Under the pieces are notes generated by a model. That model ran no database searches. It saw nothing but the letters and a program-made list of their open reading frames with translations, and had not been told where the DNA came from. A stretch of DNA of 64,000 nt from contig CAVZRJ010000008.1 in assembly GCA_963777665.1 (NCBI GenBank), positions 1 through 64,000 of the forward strand, written 5' to 3'. A program made the translations under genes and the position numbers. This DNA comes from Bog-756 sp963777665. GTDB taxonomy: Bacteria; Actinomycetota; Acidimicrobiia; Acidimicrobiales; RAAP-2. Each line of letters starts with the position of its first letter. Position 1 is the stretch's first letter. Shown here one piece after another: positions 8,903-17,282 of this stretch.

Positions 8903-10120
8903 TCACACTGCCGGTTTGGCAGTTGTGTGGCCGAGCCGCTCAGCTTTGACTCTCAAGTAGCGTTCGTTGTGAGGGTTCGGGTCCACAATGATCGGAAGTT
9001 GGGATGTAACCGAGAGGCCGAATCCTTGCATGCCGTGGATCTTCTTCGGATTGTTGGTGAGGAGGCGTATGCTCGTCAGTCCAAGGTCAGCGAGGATTTG
9101 CGCACCTAATCCATAGTCACGTAGATCGACCGGAAGGCCCAGTTCGAGGTTGGCATCGACGGTGTCGAGTCCCCCGTCTTGAAGTTGGTACGCCTTCAGC
9201 TTGTTCAGCAGACCGATCCCTCGCCCCTCTTGGGCCAAGTAGAGGAGGACGCCTTCGCCTTCCGCCTCGATCTTGGCCAGGGAGTACTCGAGCTGCTCTC
9301 CGCAGTCGCAACGCAAGGAGTGAAACGTGTCGCCGGTCATGCACTCTGAATGGACCCGGACCAGTACATCCTTCATACCGGCGACTTCCCCCTTGATGAG
9401 TGCCGCATGATGTCTCTCGTCGAGGAGTGACCGGTAGCCGACGATGGTGAATTCGCCGAATTGAGTGGGAAGTGCCGTCTCCACTACCCGTTCGATCTGC
9501 GTGTCGTGAGCACGGCGGTAAGCGATGAGATCGGCGATGGTGATCATCTTGAGATCGTGGCGGGCGCAGTACGAGACAAGATCGGGCACTCGGGCCATGG
9601 TTCCGTCGTCGTTCATCACCTCGCAGATCACTCCGGCGGGGCCCAGTCCGGCCAGGGATGCGAGGTCGACGGCAGCTTCCGTCTGACCCGCTCGCTCAAG
9701 CACGCCACCGCCCTTTGCCTTCAGGGGGAAGACGTGGCCGGGCTGCACCAGATCCGGTGGACTCGAATCGGGGTCGACAGCAACTTGGATGGTGCGGGCG
9801 CGGTCGGCGGCGGAGATGCCAGTTGTTACTCCATCTCGGGCTTCGATGGACACGGTGAATGCAGTCTCGAAGCGGGACTCGTTCTTGGCCGCCATGAGAT
9901 CAAGTCCAAGTTCGTCGCACCGTTTGGCGGTTAGCGCCAAACAAATCAGGCCCCGTCCCTCTTTTGCCATGAAGTTGATGAGATCGGGAGTTGCGAATTG
10001 AGCGGCCAGGGTCAGGTCACCCTCGTTTTCCCTGTCTTCGTCGTCGCACACAACGACCATTCGGCCCCGCCGGAAGTCCTCCAGCGCTTCTTCGATCGAG
10101 GCGAACGGGCCTTTCGTCAT
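8903..10120 (-). CDS. ribBA: RibBA: DHBP synthase / GTP cyclohydrolase II fusion
   Basis: 405 residues. The N-terminal half is 3,4-dihydroxy-2-butanone-4-phosphate synthase (CDDEDRENEGDLT, GHVFPLKAKGGGVL). The C-terminal half is GTP cyclohydrolase II with zinc ligands C-x10-C-x-C (CMTGDTFHSLRCDC), YLAQEGRGIGL and the NNPKKI end. In the DHBP half the conserved R-A-G-H-T-E-A reads R-A-G-Q-T-E-A: codon CAG replaces the metal-ligand His, so this domain is probably impaired. The cyclohydrolase half keeps its visible motifs. The gene follows tetR on the same strand and is near riboflavin synthase, a compact rib locus. Confidence 0.9.
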   Translation of the reverse strand: MTKGPFASIEEALEDFRRGRMVVVCDDEDRENEGDLTLAAQFATPDLINFMAKEGRGLICLALTAKRCDELGLDLMAAKNESRFETAFTVSIEARDGVTTGISAADRARTIQVAVDPDSSPPDLVQPGHVFPLKAKGGGVLERAGQTEAAVDLASLAGLGPAGVICEVMNDDGTMARVPDLVSYCARHDLKMITIADLIAYRRAHDTQIERVVETALPTQFGEFTIVGYRSLLDERHHAALIKGEVAGMKDVLVRVHSECMTGDTFHSLRCDCGEQLEYSLAKIEAEGEGVLLYLAQEGRGIGLLNKLKAYQLQDGGLDTVDANLELGLPVDLRDYGLGAQILADLGLTSIRLLTNNPKKIHGMQGFGLSVTSQLPIIVDPNPHNERYLRVKAERLGHTTAKPAV

Positions 10121-10146
10121 TGCGGGTCCTCCAGGTCATGGGATAA

Positions 10147-10169
10147 ATGGCCAACACCATGATGGCCAT
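10147..10169. promoter_or_regulatory. Inverted repeat upstream of ribBA
   Basis: ATGGCC (10147-10152) and GGCCAT (10164-10169) flank 11 bases, in the 92-base gap between tetR and ribBA and about 25 bases upstream of the ribBA start. It could be an operator or mRNA hairpin. It does not resemble the FMN riboswitch. Confidence 0.3.
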
Positions 10170-10212
10170 CAACGTTGTGAGTGATCAGAATTTCAGGTGA
10201 TCGGGGCACTGT

Positions 10213-10827
10213 TTACGAGCCCTCAGCTGAAGCGACCGCGAGTGCCCGCCATATCCCGTCGGCGAGCTCTCGGCGCCCCTCGTCAATCGGGCGAGTGGTT
10301 TGGTTGTGAACCAGCCTCCGCCCGTATTCGAGCAACGGTCCGATCAGTAAGGCCGCATACATGTCAGGCGTCATCGAGCGGATCACACCCGCCGCGATTG
10401 CTCCTTTCAGCCACTGACCCAGCTCCACGCCGAATCGTCGAGTCTCCTCGCTCAGCATTGCCCGGCCCATCTCGGATAGCTCGGATTCGTCCCATCGCAA
10501 CATGATCCGGGCGAGAGCACGGTGCGAGTCGATCCATTGCACGTGGAAGTCGACAGCAGCCCGAAGCCCGCTCTTCGGATTCTTCTGTGAGCGCAAGGCC
10601 CCCGTCAGCCCAGCCCGATATTTGGAAACTGCTTCACAGTAGATGTGGGCCAGGATCTCGTCCTTCGAGCCGAATTGGTGGTAAATGCTGCCGATGCTGG
10701 CTCCCGACTCAGCCCGGATGTCCTCGATGGTGGTGGAGGAGATGCCCTGGTGATCAAAACACCGGAGGGCAGCATCGAGAATCTCGGTTCGGCGGCGCTC
10801 CCCTGACAATGTCGCTGACTTTGGCAT
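10213..10827 (-). CDS. TetR-family regulator of the rib locus
   Basis: About 204 residues from ATG 10827 (MPKSATLSGERRR). The N-terminal TetR HTH is clear: RTEILDAALRCFDHQGISST, TIEDIRAESGASIGSIYHQFGSKDEI. The C-terminal ligand domain contains YRAGLTGALR and a W-I-D-S-H-R-A stretch. It is divergent from riboflavin synthase, with an operator-like CTAGAA repeat between them, and upstream of ribBA on the same strand. It may therefore control both, unlike typical rib genes that use an FMN riboswitch. The ligand is unknown. Confidence 0.85.
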   Translation of the reverse strand: MPKSATLSGERRRTEILDAALRCFDHQGISSTTIEDIRAESGASIGSIYHQFGSKDEILAHIYCEAVSKYRAGLTGALRSQKNPKSGLRAAVDFHVQWIDSHRALARIMLRWDESELSEMGRAMLSEETRRFGVELGQWLKGAIAAGVIRSMTPDMYAALLIGPLLEYGRRLVHNQTTRPIDEGRRELADGIWRALAVASAEGS

Positions 10828-10864
10828 GCAATCTCGGTGGACGCTCGGCGGATAGAAGACTATT

Positions 10865-10881
10865 CTAGAAGAATATTCTAG
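10865..10881. promoter_or_regulatory. Candidate TetR operator
   Basis: CTAGAA (10865-10870) and TTCTAG (10876-10881) are perfect 6-bp arms around 5 bases, within an AT-rich island that also holds the palindrome AGAATATTCT. The site lies 38 bases upstream of the tetR start and 16 bases before a small leader ORF on the plus strand. This is the right place for divergent control. Confidence 0.6.
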
Positions 10882-10896
10882 CACCTAGGAGCAGCG

Positions 10897-10938
10897 ATGG
10901 CAGTGGAAGTAATCGCGACCACCGAGCGCGCCGGATAG
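10897..10938 (+). CDS. Short leader ORF (13 codons) before riboflavin synthase
   Basis: ATG 10897 to TAG 10936-10938, encoding 13 residues (MAVEVIATTERAG). A good Shine-Dalgarno, AGGAG at 10887-10891, precedes it. It ends 7 bases before the riboflavin synthase ATG, a spacing that would permit translational coupling. No known leader peptide is recognised. Confidence 0.4.
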   Translation: MAVEVIATTERAG

Positions 10939-10945
10939 GTCCTGG

Positions 10946-11545
10946 ATGTTCACCGGCATCATCGAGGAGATCGGCATCGTCCTGGCCGTCGGGTCGGGAG
11001 AGATCACGGTCGGCGCGGAAGACGTCATGTCCGAACTCGCCCTCGGCCAGTCGATAGCCATCGACGGCGTTGACCTCACCGTCGCCGCGATCACCGAGCG
11101 GTCATTCCATGCCAACGTCATGGCCGAGACCTACCGGCGATCAACGCTCGGGACGTAAAAGCCAGGGCGGAGGGTCAACCTGGAGAGGGCGGTGCTTCCC
11201 ACAACCCGCCTCAGCGGCCACATCGTGCGGGGCGTGGTGGAGGGGACCGCCCAGGTTGAGGATGTCTCATCGGAGGCCGACGCGTTCATCCTCCGCTTCT
11301 CGACGACGCCCGAGCTGCTCGGCCGCTTGGTGGTGAAAGGACCCGTTGCGGTCGACGGCGCCAGCTTCACCGTCATCGCCCGCGACGGGACGAGCTTCTC
11401 CGTGTCCATCGTCTCGTACTCCCAGGACCACACCACCATCACCGATCGGATCGAAGGGGATCTGGTCAACGTGGAGACCGACATCCTGGCCCGCTACGTG
11501 GACGCCGCCGTGGCGCGCCTGACCCGCGGCGGAGAACAATGGTGA
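10946..11545 (+). pseudogene. ribE: Riboflavin synthase alpha chain, interrupted by in-frame stop
   Basis: The 200-codon frame encodes two lumazine-binding repeats: MFTGIIEEIG at the start and LSGHIVRGVVEGTA opening the second, plus GPVAVDGASFTV. Riboflavin synthase dismutates two 6,7-dimethyl-8-ribityllumazines. After residues STLGT, at 11156-11158, TAA stands where the family has a Leu in the T-L-K-P-G-x-x-V-N-L-E junction. The frame then continues perfectly to 11545. A single base change (TTA or TTG to TAA) or a sequencing error explains it. The next possible start is a rare internal codon at 11192, giving only the second half. Confidence 0.85.
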
Positions 11546-11865
11546 GGACGATCATCGTGGACGTGTGCATGCAGCATCCCGGCCGGGCCTTTCTCCGGTA
11601 CTCCGCCAGAGGATCCCCTCACGGCGACCGGGTAGTTCTCTGATTGAAGGTGTTCTCGCCGTCGCAGAGGTATGACGCGAGGAATGGCTGACCATGATGG
11701 AGCTCCGGTCAGGGGCTGTCCATCCTCGTTCGCAGTTCGGATATGAAGTCCACAACGGAACGTGAGCTTGCGTCGCCCAGAAGACGGCGAACAAGTGCCG
11801 TTGCGACCATGCACCCAGCCGAGTCTCGCGCCGTCCCCGACGTGGGCGCACTCGGGGACTGACTT
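11546..11865. other. Gene-free stretch
   Basis: 320 bases between the convergent ends of riboflavin synthase and the sigma-factor gene. No supported coding frame, hairpin with T-run or repeat is visible. A lumazine synthase gene, often next in rib operons, is absent. Confidence 0.5.
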
Positions 11866-12873
11866 TCAGCGAGGGAGCGATTGCGGCAACCCGAATAACG
11901 GAAGCACTTCCTTGTCGAAGCCTGTAATGGCGCAGATCCGGTCGCCGGTGAGGGTGAGGACAAGGAGGCTTGTTCCTTGGCGGATGTCGCTGGAGGTGCG
12001 AAGGAACGCCCCGAACGCCAGCTGACCGTTTGCCCGCGTTGCCGGCACCAGGTCATATGCGTGGCGACCCTCGCCGAAGATGCTGGCGAAGAATCGGGCC
12101 ACGATGTCGCGGCCTTGGAATTCGAGGGGAACTGGTGGCATCGAGATCAAGACATCGTCGGTGAGTAATGCGACCAATGCCTCGACGTCACCGGACTCAT
12201 ACGAGGTGACGAACCTTTCCACGAGCGCACGCTCGGTGGGCGAGTCGAGGGCAGGCGGCTGACCCTCGTCCGTCGGAGGCATTAGATGCTGAAGGCTGGC
12301 CCGGGCCCGCTTCAGGGCGCTGTTGACCGAATCGACGGTCGAGTCAAGCATCTCGCCCACCTCGTCGGCATGGTACCCGAGCACGTCGCGCAGGATGAGC
12401 ACGGCCAGCTGGTGAGGGGGCAATGCTTGGAGTGCGGTTATGAAAGTCAGGGAGATGGCTTCGGTCTGTTCGTAGCGGGCCTCCGGGCCGAGCGGCGCGT
12501 CGAACGCTCCAGCGAGGAGGGAGTCGGGATACGGCTCGAGCCACATGATTTCGCCGAGGCGCGTCGGCTCGGGAGGTTCAACCTCGGGCATTCCCCACTC
12601 CCTCGCCGGACGTCTCTTGGCTGAGCGAAGTGTGTTGAGACACCGGTTGGTGGCGATCCGGTAGAGCCAAGTGCGGAGCGAAGCGCGACCCTCGTACCCC
12701 TCGATGCCCTGCCAGGCGGCCAAAAAGGTGTCCTGGAGGGCGTCTTCGGCGTCCTGGAAGGATCCGAGCATCCGGTAACAGTGCACCTGGAGCTCTCGAC
12801 GATATGGCTCGGTCAGCTCCCGGAACGCATCCCCGTCCCCGGCTTGTGCCCTGTCGATCAGGTCGGCTGTCAC
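11866..12873 (-). CDS. ECF sigma factor with SnoaL-like C-terminal domain (SigX5-like)
   Basis: 335 residues. Sigma region 2 is at residues 8-75 (YRRELQVHCYRMLGSFQDAED, LQDTFLAAWQGIEGYEGRASLRTWLYRIATNRCLN). Region 4 is near residues 145-195 (LPPHQLAVLILRDVLGYHADEV, TVDSVNSALKRAR). The last 130 residues form an NTF2/SnoaL-like domain (ERALVERFVTSYESGDVEALVALLTDDV), the layout of TIGR02960/SigG-like factors whose C-terminal domain takes part in self-regulation. No anti-sigma gene is adjacent. It is divergent from an SDR gene, with a strong 10-bp inverted repeat between them. Confidence 0.88.
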   Translation of the reverse strand: MTADLIDRAQAGDGDAFRELTEPYRRELQVHCYRMLGSFQDAEDALQDTFLAAWQGIEGYEGRASLRTWLYRIATNRCLNTLRSAKRRPAREWGMPEVEPPEPTRLGEIMWLEPYPDSLLAGAFDAPLGPEARYEQTEAISLTFITALQALPPHQLAVLILRDVLGYHADEVGEMLDSTVDSVNSALKRARASLQHLMPPTDEGQPPALDSPTERALVERFVTSYESGDVEALVALLTDDVLISMPPVPLEFQGRDIVARFFASIFGEGRHAYDLVPATRANGQLAFGAFLRTSSDIRQGTSLLVLTLTGDRICAITGFDKEVLPLFGLPQSLPR

Positions 12874-12941
12874 CGCTCCATCCTCGCCTCATTTTCTTCG
12901 CTCGTGTTGCTGTCCTCCAGTATCGACACCGACCGAGTCGC

Positions 12942-12970
12942 AAACTGGGCGGTCGGTGGGCGCCCAGTTT
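12942..12970. promoter_or_regulatory. 10-bp inverted repeat between ECF sigma and SDR genes
   Basis: AAACTGGGCG (12942-12951) and CGCCCAGTTT (12961-12970) are perfect arms around 9 bases, in the divergent intergenic region. It is a strong candidate operator. No TetR or MarR gene is adjacent, so the binding protein is unknown. Confidence 0.55.
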
Positions 12971-13055
12971 CGCGTCGGAGCGGTGTCTGCATCATCGACG
13001 GTTCGGACAATCCGAGCGTTGGGGCCTGAGTGCCCCTACGAATGAGGAGGGTGTC

Positions 13056-13781
13056 ATGACAATCGCGGACAAGACAGTTCTGGTGACCGGAGCCAACCGC
13101 GGCATCGGGCAGGCACTGGTCGAGGAGGCTCTGAGGAGAGGTGCCAAGCGGGTGTACGCCGGCACGCGTCAACCGCTGGTCCATACCGATGAGCGTGTAA
13201 CGCCGCTGACACTGGATGTGACCGACGCGTCGCAGATTCAGGATGCGGTCGACAACGTCGAGTCTCTCGACATTCTCATCAACAACGCCGGAGTGGCACC
13301 CTACGATGACCTCACCGATCGCGGCACGCTCGAACGGGCTCTCGCCGTCAACTTCTTCGGCCCGTACGGCGTGATCCAGGCATTCCTGCCGTTGCTGACT
13401 CGGTCGCGAGGAGCCATCGTCAATAACGTGTCGCTGATGGCCCTGGCCCCCTTGCCGCTGACGCCCTCCTACGCAATCTCGAAGGCGGCCGCGTTCAACA
13501 TGACTCAGTCGCTGCGTGCCCTGTTGGCGGGACAGGGTATCACGGTCCACGCCGTCCTGACCGGGCCCACGGACACCGAAATGACCCGGGGTTTCGAAAT
13601 ACCGAAGGCCACCCGGGAGTCTGTTGCCTGTGCGATCTTCGACGGAGTGGAGATGGGGGAGGAAGACATCTTTCCCGACCCCATGTCAGAGTCCTTGGCC
13701 GAAGGCTGGCGCAACGGCGCCGTCAAGGCCATGGAGCGGGAGAGCGCTGCCTTCGTATCGCCTCAGCCCGCCAATGCATAG
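13056..13781 (+). CDS. SDR-family oxidoreductase
   Basis: About 241 residues from ATG 13056, preceded by a GAGGAGGG ribosome-binding site. Classical short-chain dehydrogenase motifs are visible: TGANRGIG for the nucleotide, DVTD, NNAGVAP, the catalytic Ser in NNVSLMAL and Y-A-I-S-K. The substrate is unknown. It lies divergent from the SigX5-like factor, and SDR genes are common targets or neighbours of this sigma group. Confidence 0.88.
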   Translation: MTIADKTVLVTGANRGIGQALVEEALRRGAKRVYAGTRQPLVHTDERVTPLTLDVTDASQIQDAVDNVESLDILINNAGVAPYDDLTDRGTLERALAVNFFGPYGVIQAFLPLLTRSRGAIVNNVSLMALAPLPLTPSYAISKAAAFNMTQSLRALLAGQGITVHAVLTGPTDTEMTRGFEIPKATRESVACAIFDGVEMGEEDIFPDPMSESLAEGWRNGAVKAMERESAAFVSPQPANA

Positions 13782-13970
13782 CAAACAATGTCAGTGCAGC
13801 TTCTGCACGTCGCTGAAAGTGATTCCTTCGAGACCGATGATTCTGCATTTTTGCGGATGCCCGAGGCAGGGCGATCGGCGCAAACCGATGACCAAGAGCT
13901 CGAATCCGCGAAGATCGACCAAGCAGGCGACAAAGCAAACCCCAATAGCCCCAACATGAAGGAGAGAATC

Positions 13971-14432
13971 ATGATTGCTCAACATTTCACCGCCGCCTTC
14001 ACAGTGGATCAGACCCCGGACGAGGTGTTCGCCGCCATCAATCACGTGCGTGGGTGGTGGTCCGAGAACATCGTTGGCACCACCGACTCAGTCGGTGAAG
14101 AGTTCACCTACCTCAACATGCCTGTCCACCGCTGCACGATCCGCGTGACCGAGCTCGTACCCGGCGAGCGTGTGGGGTGCCACATCGTTGACAACTTCTT
14201 CGAATTCACCGAAGACAAGACCGAGTGGAAGGACACCGACATCCACTTCGACATTTCCCGACGAGGCGACAAAACGGAGCTGACCTTCACCCACCTCGGT
14301 CTCGTCCCCGACCACGAGTGCTTCGATATCTGCTCGAACGCATGGGGTTTCTACGTGAATTCGAGCTTGCGCGGCCTCATCTGCACCGGTAAGGGCGTGC
14401 CCAACCACCTGGAGCAGGACATTCCCGTCTGA
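13971..14432 (+). CDS. SRPBCC (AHSA1-like) protein, copy 1
   Basis: 153 residues from ATG 13971, with AAGGAGAGA upstream. START-like fold motifs are FTVDQTPDEVFAAINHVRGWW, FTYLNMPVHR, ELVPGERVGCHIVD, TDIHFDIS and THLGLVPDHECFDICSNAWGFY. AHSA1-type domains bind small hydrophobic ligands or act in Hsp90-type systems. The frame stays open upstream to 13788 but that part looks unrelated. It is followed by a clear paralogue at 14600, a tandem duplication that includes the short leader MKER/MKES before the start. Confidence 0.82.
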   Translation: MIAQHFTAAFTVDQTPDEVFAAINHVRGWWSENIVGTTDSVGEEFTYLNMPVHRCTIRVTELVPGERVGCHIVDNFFEFTEDKTEWKDTDIHFDISRRGDKTELTFTHLGLVPDHECFDICSNAWGFYVNSSLRGLICTGKGVPNHLEQDIPV

Positions 14433-14599
14433 GCCAACAAGAAGCCCATGCGCCTCATCAACAACCGGACCCTGGTGGCGGTCTCGCCTACCTCATCTAC
14501 GAATTCGTCCAAGACGTCTAGGAATACCCAATAGCCGAGGGGCGTTTTCTGCTCAACCCAAAACCCAGCTGCGGACCATCAATGAAAGAGAGCGAAATC

Positions 14600-15049
14600 A
14601 TGCAGAGTCAGAACTTCACCAGTACTTTCACGGTCGGCCAGACCCCGGCAGAGGTCTTCGACGCGATCAACCATGTCCGCGGATGGTGGACGGGAGAGAT
14701 CGAGGGCGATGCCGACGAGGTGGGCGACGAGTTCTCGTACCGCTACCCGGGCGCGCACTACTCCAAGCAGAAGATTGCGGAGCTCGTCCCCGGCGAGAAG
14801 GTCGTCTGGCACGTCGTCGAGGCCCACCTCGAGGGCCCCGAGGACCCAAGCGAATGGACCGGGACCGATATCACCTTCGAGATCGCCTCAAAGGAAGATG
14901 GGACCGAGGTCCGCTTCTCACATCTTGGTCTGGTGCCCGAGTTCGAGTGCTTCGACAGCTGTTCGAGTGCCTGGGGCTTTTTTGTCAACGGAAGCCTCAA
15001 GCGCCTGATCACCACCGGTGAAGGACCAACCCCGCCGCCGTGGGCATGA
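14600..15049 (+). CDS. SRPBCC (AHSA1-like) protein, copy 2
   Basis: 149 residues from ATG 14600 (MQSQNFTSTF). It shares with copy 1 the stretches FTVGQTPAEVFDAINHVRGWW, ELVPGEKVVWHVVE, FSHLGLVPEFECFDSCSSAWGFF and a GSLKRLI-T-GEG end, so the two arose by tandem duplication. The upstream ATGAAAGAGAGCG parallels the ATGAAGGAGAGA before copy 1, so both starts use the same conserved purine-rich site. The ligand is unknown. Confidence 0.82.
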   Translation: MQSQNFTSTFTVGQTPAEVFDAINHVRGWWTGEIEGDADEVGDEFSYRYPGAHYSKQKIAELVPGEKVVWHVVEAHLEGPEDPSEWTGTDITFEIASKEDGTEVRFSHLGLVPEFECFDSCSSAWGFFVNGSLKRLITTGEGPTPPPWA

Positions 15050-15409
15050 ACCGTTTCGTAAATCCCTACTCAAGTCTTGGTTGCACCGACGCTGACTAGC
15101 TTCATTCACGGCCCTGGAGACGTACGGCCCGCGGCGGCCTCTACGATCCGCACTTCGTTCGAGACGATCCGCGAAGTGACGACCGAGCAGCCATTTAGAC
15201 GAGGTTGGCGATTGCTAGTCGCCGGTGAAGGCGTTCGATCCTCGTGCATCAAACGATCCAGGCCCGGAATCGGGGACATTTGGCCAGCTCTGGGCGACCG
15301 GTCAACGATCCTTATCGGGCAATCGCGCCGGCCACGTCAGCCCCTCGCCCAGGCCGAGGTCGGCGTGGAGCACGATTCCGCCGTGCTCCACAATCCCTCG
15401 GCGCAGGGG
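15050..15409. other. Gene-free stretch
   Basis: 360 bases between convergent SRPBCC and MFS genes. No supported gene, hairpin or repeat is seen. Confidence 0.45.
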
Positions 15410-16696
15410 TCACATCCCCGGGACGGTCGGAAGGGTGCCTCCCGACGCGGACGAGGCGATCTGTCGCCCATGGCGGCGCACAGCCATCCCCAGCCCGGCA
15501 GCGACGAGGCAAGATGCTGCGCCGACCAGGAGGCCTGCTCGCGCCCCACCCCGTTCGCAGATCCAGCCGATCACCGGGCCACCAATGGGTGTCGAGCCCA
15601 TGAAGGCCACTGCCCACAGCGCCATCACCCGCCCGCGCAGCTGCGGATCGACGGCCAACTGCAACGAGGCGTTGCCGGTGGCCAAGAAGAGCACCGACGC
15701 GAACCCCACCGCCACCAGAGCGACGCAGGCCAGGGCCAGCACCGTCGACAGGGCGACAGCAACCATGGTCACCCCGAAAGCCAGGGCACCGATCGACAGC
15801 ATGGCCAGTCCGAGCCGGCCCTTGGCGGCGGTGTATAGACCACCGACCACGGCACCTGCGCCCATGGCGGCCGTCATGAGTCCATAGGCGATGCTCCCCC
15901 CGTGGAAGGTCTGTTTGGCCAGCACCGGCAGGGTCACCTGGAACTCGTAGGCCAGCGTTCCGACCAGGGCCATCATGGCCAGCGGAGCCCACAGTGCGAC
16001 ATCACCCTTGACCACGGAGAATCCTTCCCGGATCTGGTGTCGGGCCGGGATGAGCGGCGGAGAGGGGTGGAGCTCGCTCGGGTGCATCCAAAGCAGCGCC
16101 AGCACCACCGCAATGAAGCTGCCCGCGTTGGCCGCGAAACACCACCCGGTCCCGATGGTGGCGATGAGAATCCCCCCGACCGCGGGGCCGACGGCACGTG
16201 CGGCGTTGACCAGCGTCGAGTTCAGACTCACCGCGTTGCGTAGTTGGTCGGGCCCGACCATCTCCAGCACGAACGACTGCTGGGCAGGGTTGTTGAAGCA
16301 GTTGACGATCCCGAGCAACGTGGCCAGCACGGCTACCTCGACAAATGACACCGATGTGGCCAGAGTGAGGATGGCGAGCACCAGGGCGAGGACGCCCATG
16401 ATGGCCTGGAGGGCGATGAGCAGGCGCCGCTTGTCGACCCGGTCGGCGATCAGGCCGGCATAGGGGCCGAGTACGAGCACCGGTAGCGTCTGCAACGCCA
16501 CGATCCACCCGAGTTTGGTGGCTGATCCGGTGATGGTCAGTACCAGCCACGCCTGGGCGGTCATCTGCATCCAGGTCCCGATCAACGAGATGGTCTGGCC
16601 AATGAAAAACTTCCGGTAGTTCGGGATGGCGAGCGACGAGAACATCCCACCCGAGGACTCCGGCGGCGGGGTGCTCTCTGGTGACTCGCTAATCAC
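15410..16696 (-). CDS. MFS transporter (EntS/MFS_3-like)
   Basis: About 428 residues from GTG 16696; alternative starts lie up to 16783. About ten to twelve hydrophobic helices are present, with the MFS_3 features FSSLAIPNYRKFFIGQTISLIGTWMQ, LPVLVLGPYAGLIADRVDKRR (the D-R-x-x-K/R loop motif after helix 2) and FNNPAQQSFVLEMVG. This group includes enterobactin exporter EntS and many drug efflux proteins. The gene has no functional partner adjacent, so the substrate is unknown. It ends in a polar tail. Confidence 0.85.
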   Translation of the reverse strand: MISESPESTPPPESSGGMFSSLAIPNYRKFFIGQTISLIGTWMQMTAQAWLVLTITGSATKLGWIVALQTLPVLVLGPYAGLIADRVDKRRLLIALQAIMGVLALVLAILTLATSVSFVEVAVLATLLGIVNCFNNPAQQSFVLEMVGPDQLRNAVSLNSTLVNAARAVGPAVGGILIATIGTGWCFAANAGSFIAVVLALLWMHPSELHPSPPLIPARHQIREGFSVVKGDVALWAPLAMMALVGTLAYEFQVTLPVLAKQTFHGGSIAYGLMTAAMGAGAVVGGLYTAAKGRLGLAMLSIGALAFGVTMVAVALSTVLALACVALVAVGFASVLFLATGNASLQLAVDPQLRGRVMALWAVAFMGSTPIGGPVIGWICERGGARAGLLVGAASCLVAAGLGMAVRRHGRQIASSASGGTLPTVPGM

Positions 16697-17226
16697 GAGA
16701 CCCTCGCCACCGTGCTGGGAATCGCTGCTCGACCGCACGGATGCATACTCCCTATCGTGCACACATCGGCGATCCCGACCCACGGCGGGCCGTCATCCAG
16801 CCTCGGCCGAGTCCTTGGCGCCGAGCTTGCCTGAATTGGTGTCTCGCATGGATGGGGTCTTGCTTCCCTTCCAATCTCGTCGACAGGGGCGAAGGACCCA
16901 CTCGCCAGTGGTATACCCCCGCGCTGCCAGTTCGCGGCGTGCCAAACGAAGTCCGATCGAAGGTTTGCTTGCTCTCCGCAAGCGCTCGGTAGTGGCTATT
17001 GATCGATCCGAAATCCTGACCAGAGCCTGCGGGTTTCCACGATCGACTGACGGGTACGGATACCGCGTCCAGCAAACCCATCGCCATCGGGACATCCTGA
17101 CTCAGCTCTCACGAATTGGTGCGTTGCCGAGGGAACCTGTTACGGAGTGTTCAGGCCGGTCAGCGGCGTCCCGCCGCATTCCCGTAAGCCGATCCCCTTG
17201 CAATACCCGCAGTGTGCAAGACACCC
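16697..17226. other. Gene-free stretch
   Basis: About 530 bases upstream of both the MFS gene and the zinc-finger gene. Open frames here lack motifs and ribosome-binding sites. The promoter and inverted repeat of the zinc-finger gene lie at its right end. Confidence 0.45.
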
Positions 17227-17267
17227 TTGTCAGGTGGACCCTGACGCTGTAAGGTGATTCCTGACAA
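17227..17267 (+). promoter_or_regulatory. Promoter with inverted repeat before zinc-finger gene
   Basis: TTGTCA (17227-17232), 17 bases, then TAAGGT (17250-17255) form a good promoter. The same stretch carries perfect 8-bp inverted arms TTGTCAGG (17227-17234) and CCTGACAA (17260-17267), so a repressor could cover the promoter and start site. Confidence 0.55.
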
Positions 17268-17282
17268 CTAAGGGAGGCATCG

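Noticed and set aside
10120..10946. FMN riboswitch near the rib genes
   Set aside because: No segment resembling the conserved riboswitch core was recognised; a covariance-model search would settle it.
13788..13970. N-terminal extension of the first SRPBCC protein
   Set aside because: The paralogue and family begin at the later ATG, which has a proper ribosome-binding site; the extension is polar and unlike the family.
14433..14521. Frame ending G-G-G-L-A-Y-L-I-Y-E-F-V-Q-D-V between the two SRPBCC genes
   Set aside because: Protein-like ending but too short, with no start codon or recognised family; possibly a remnant, not supportable as a gene.
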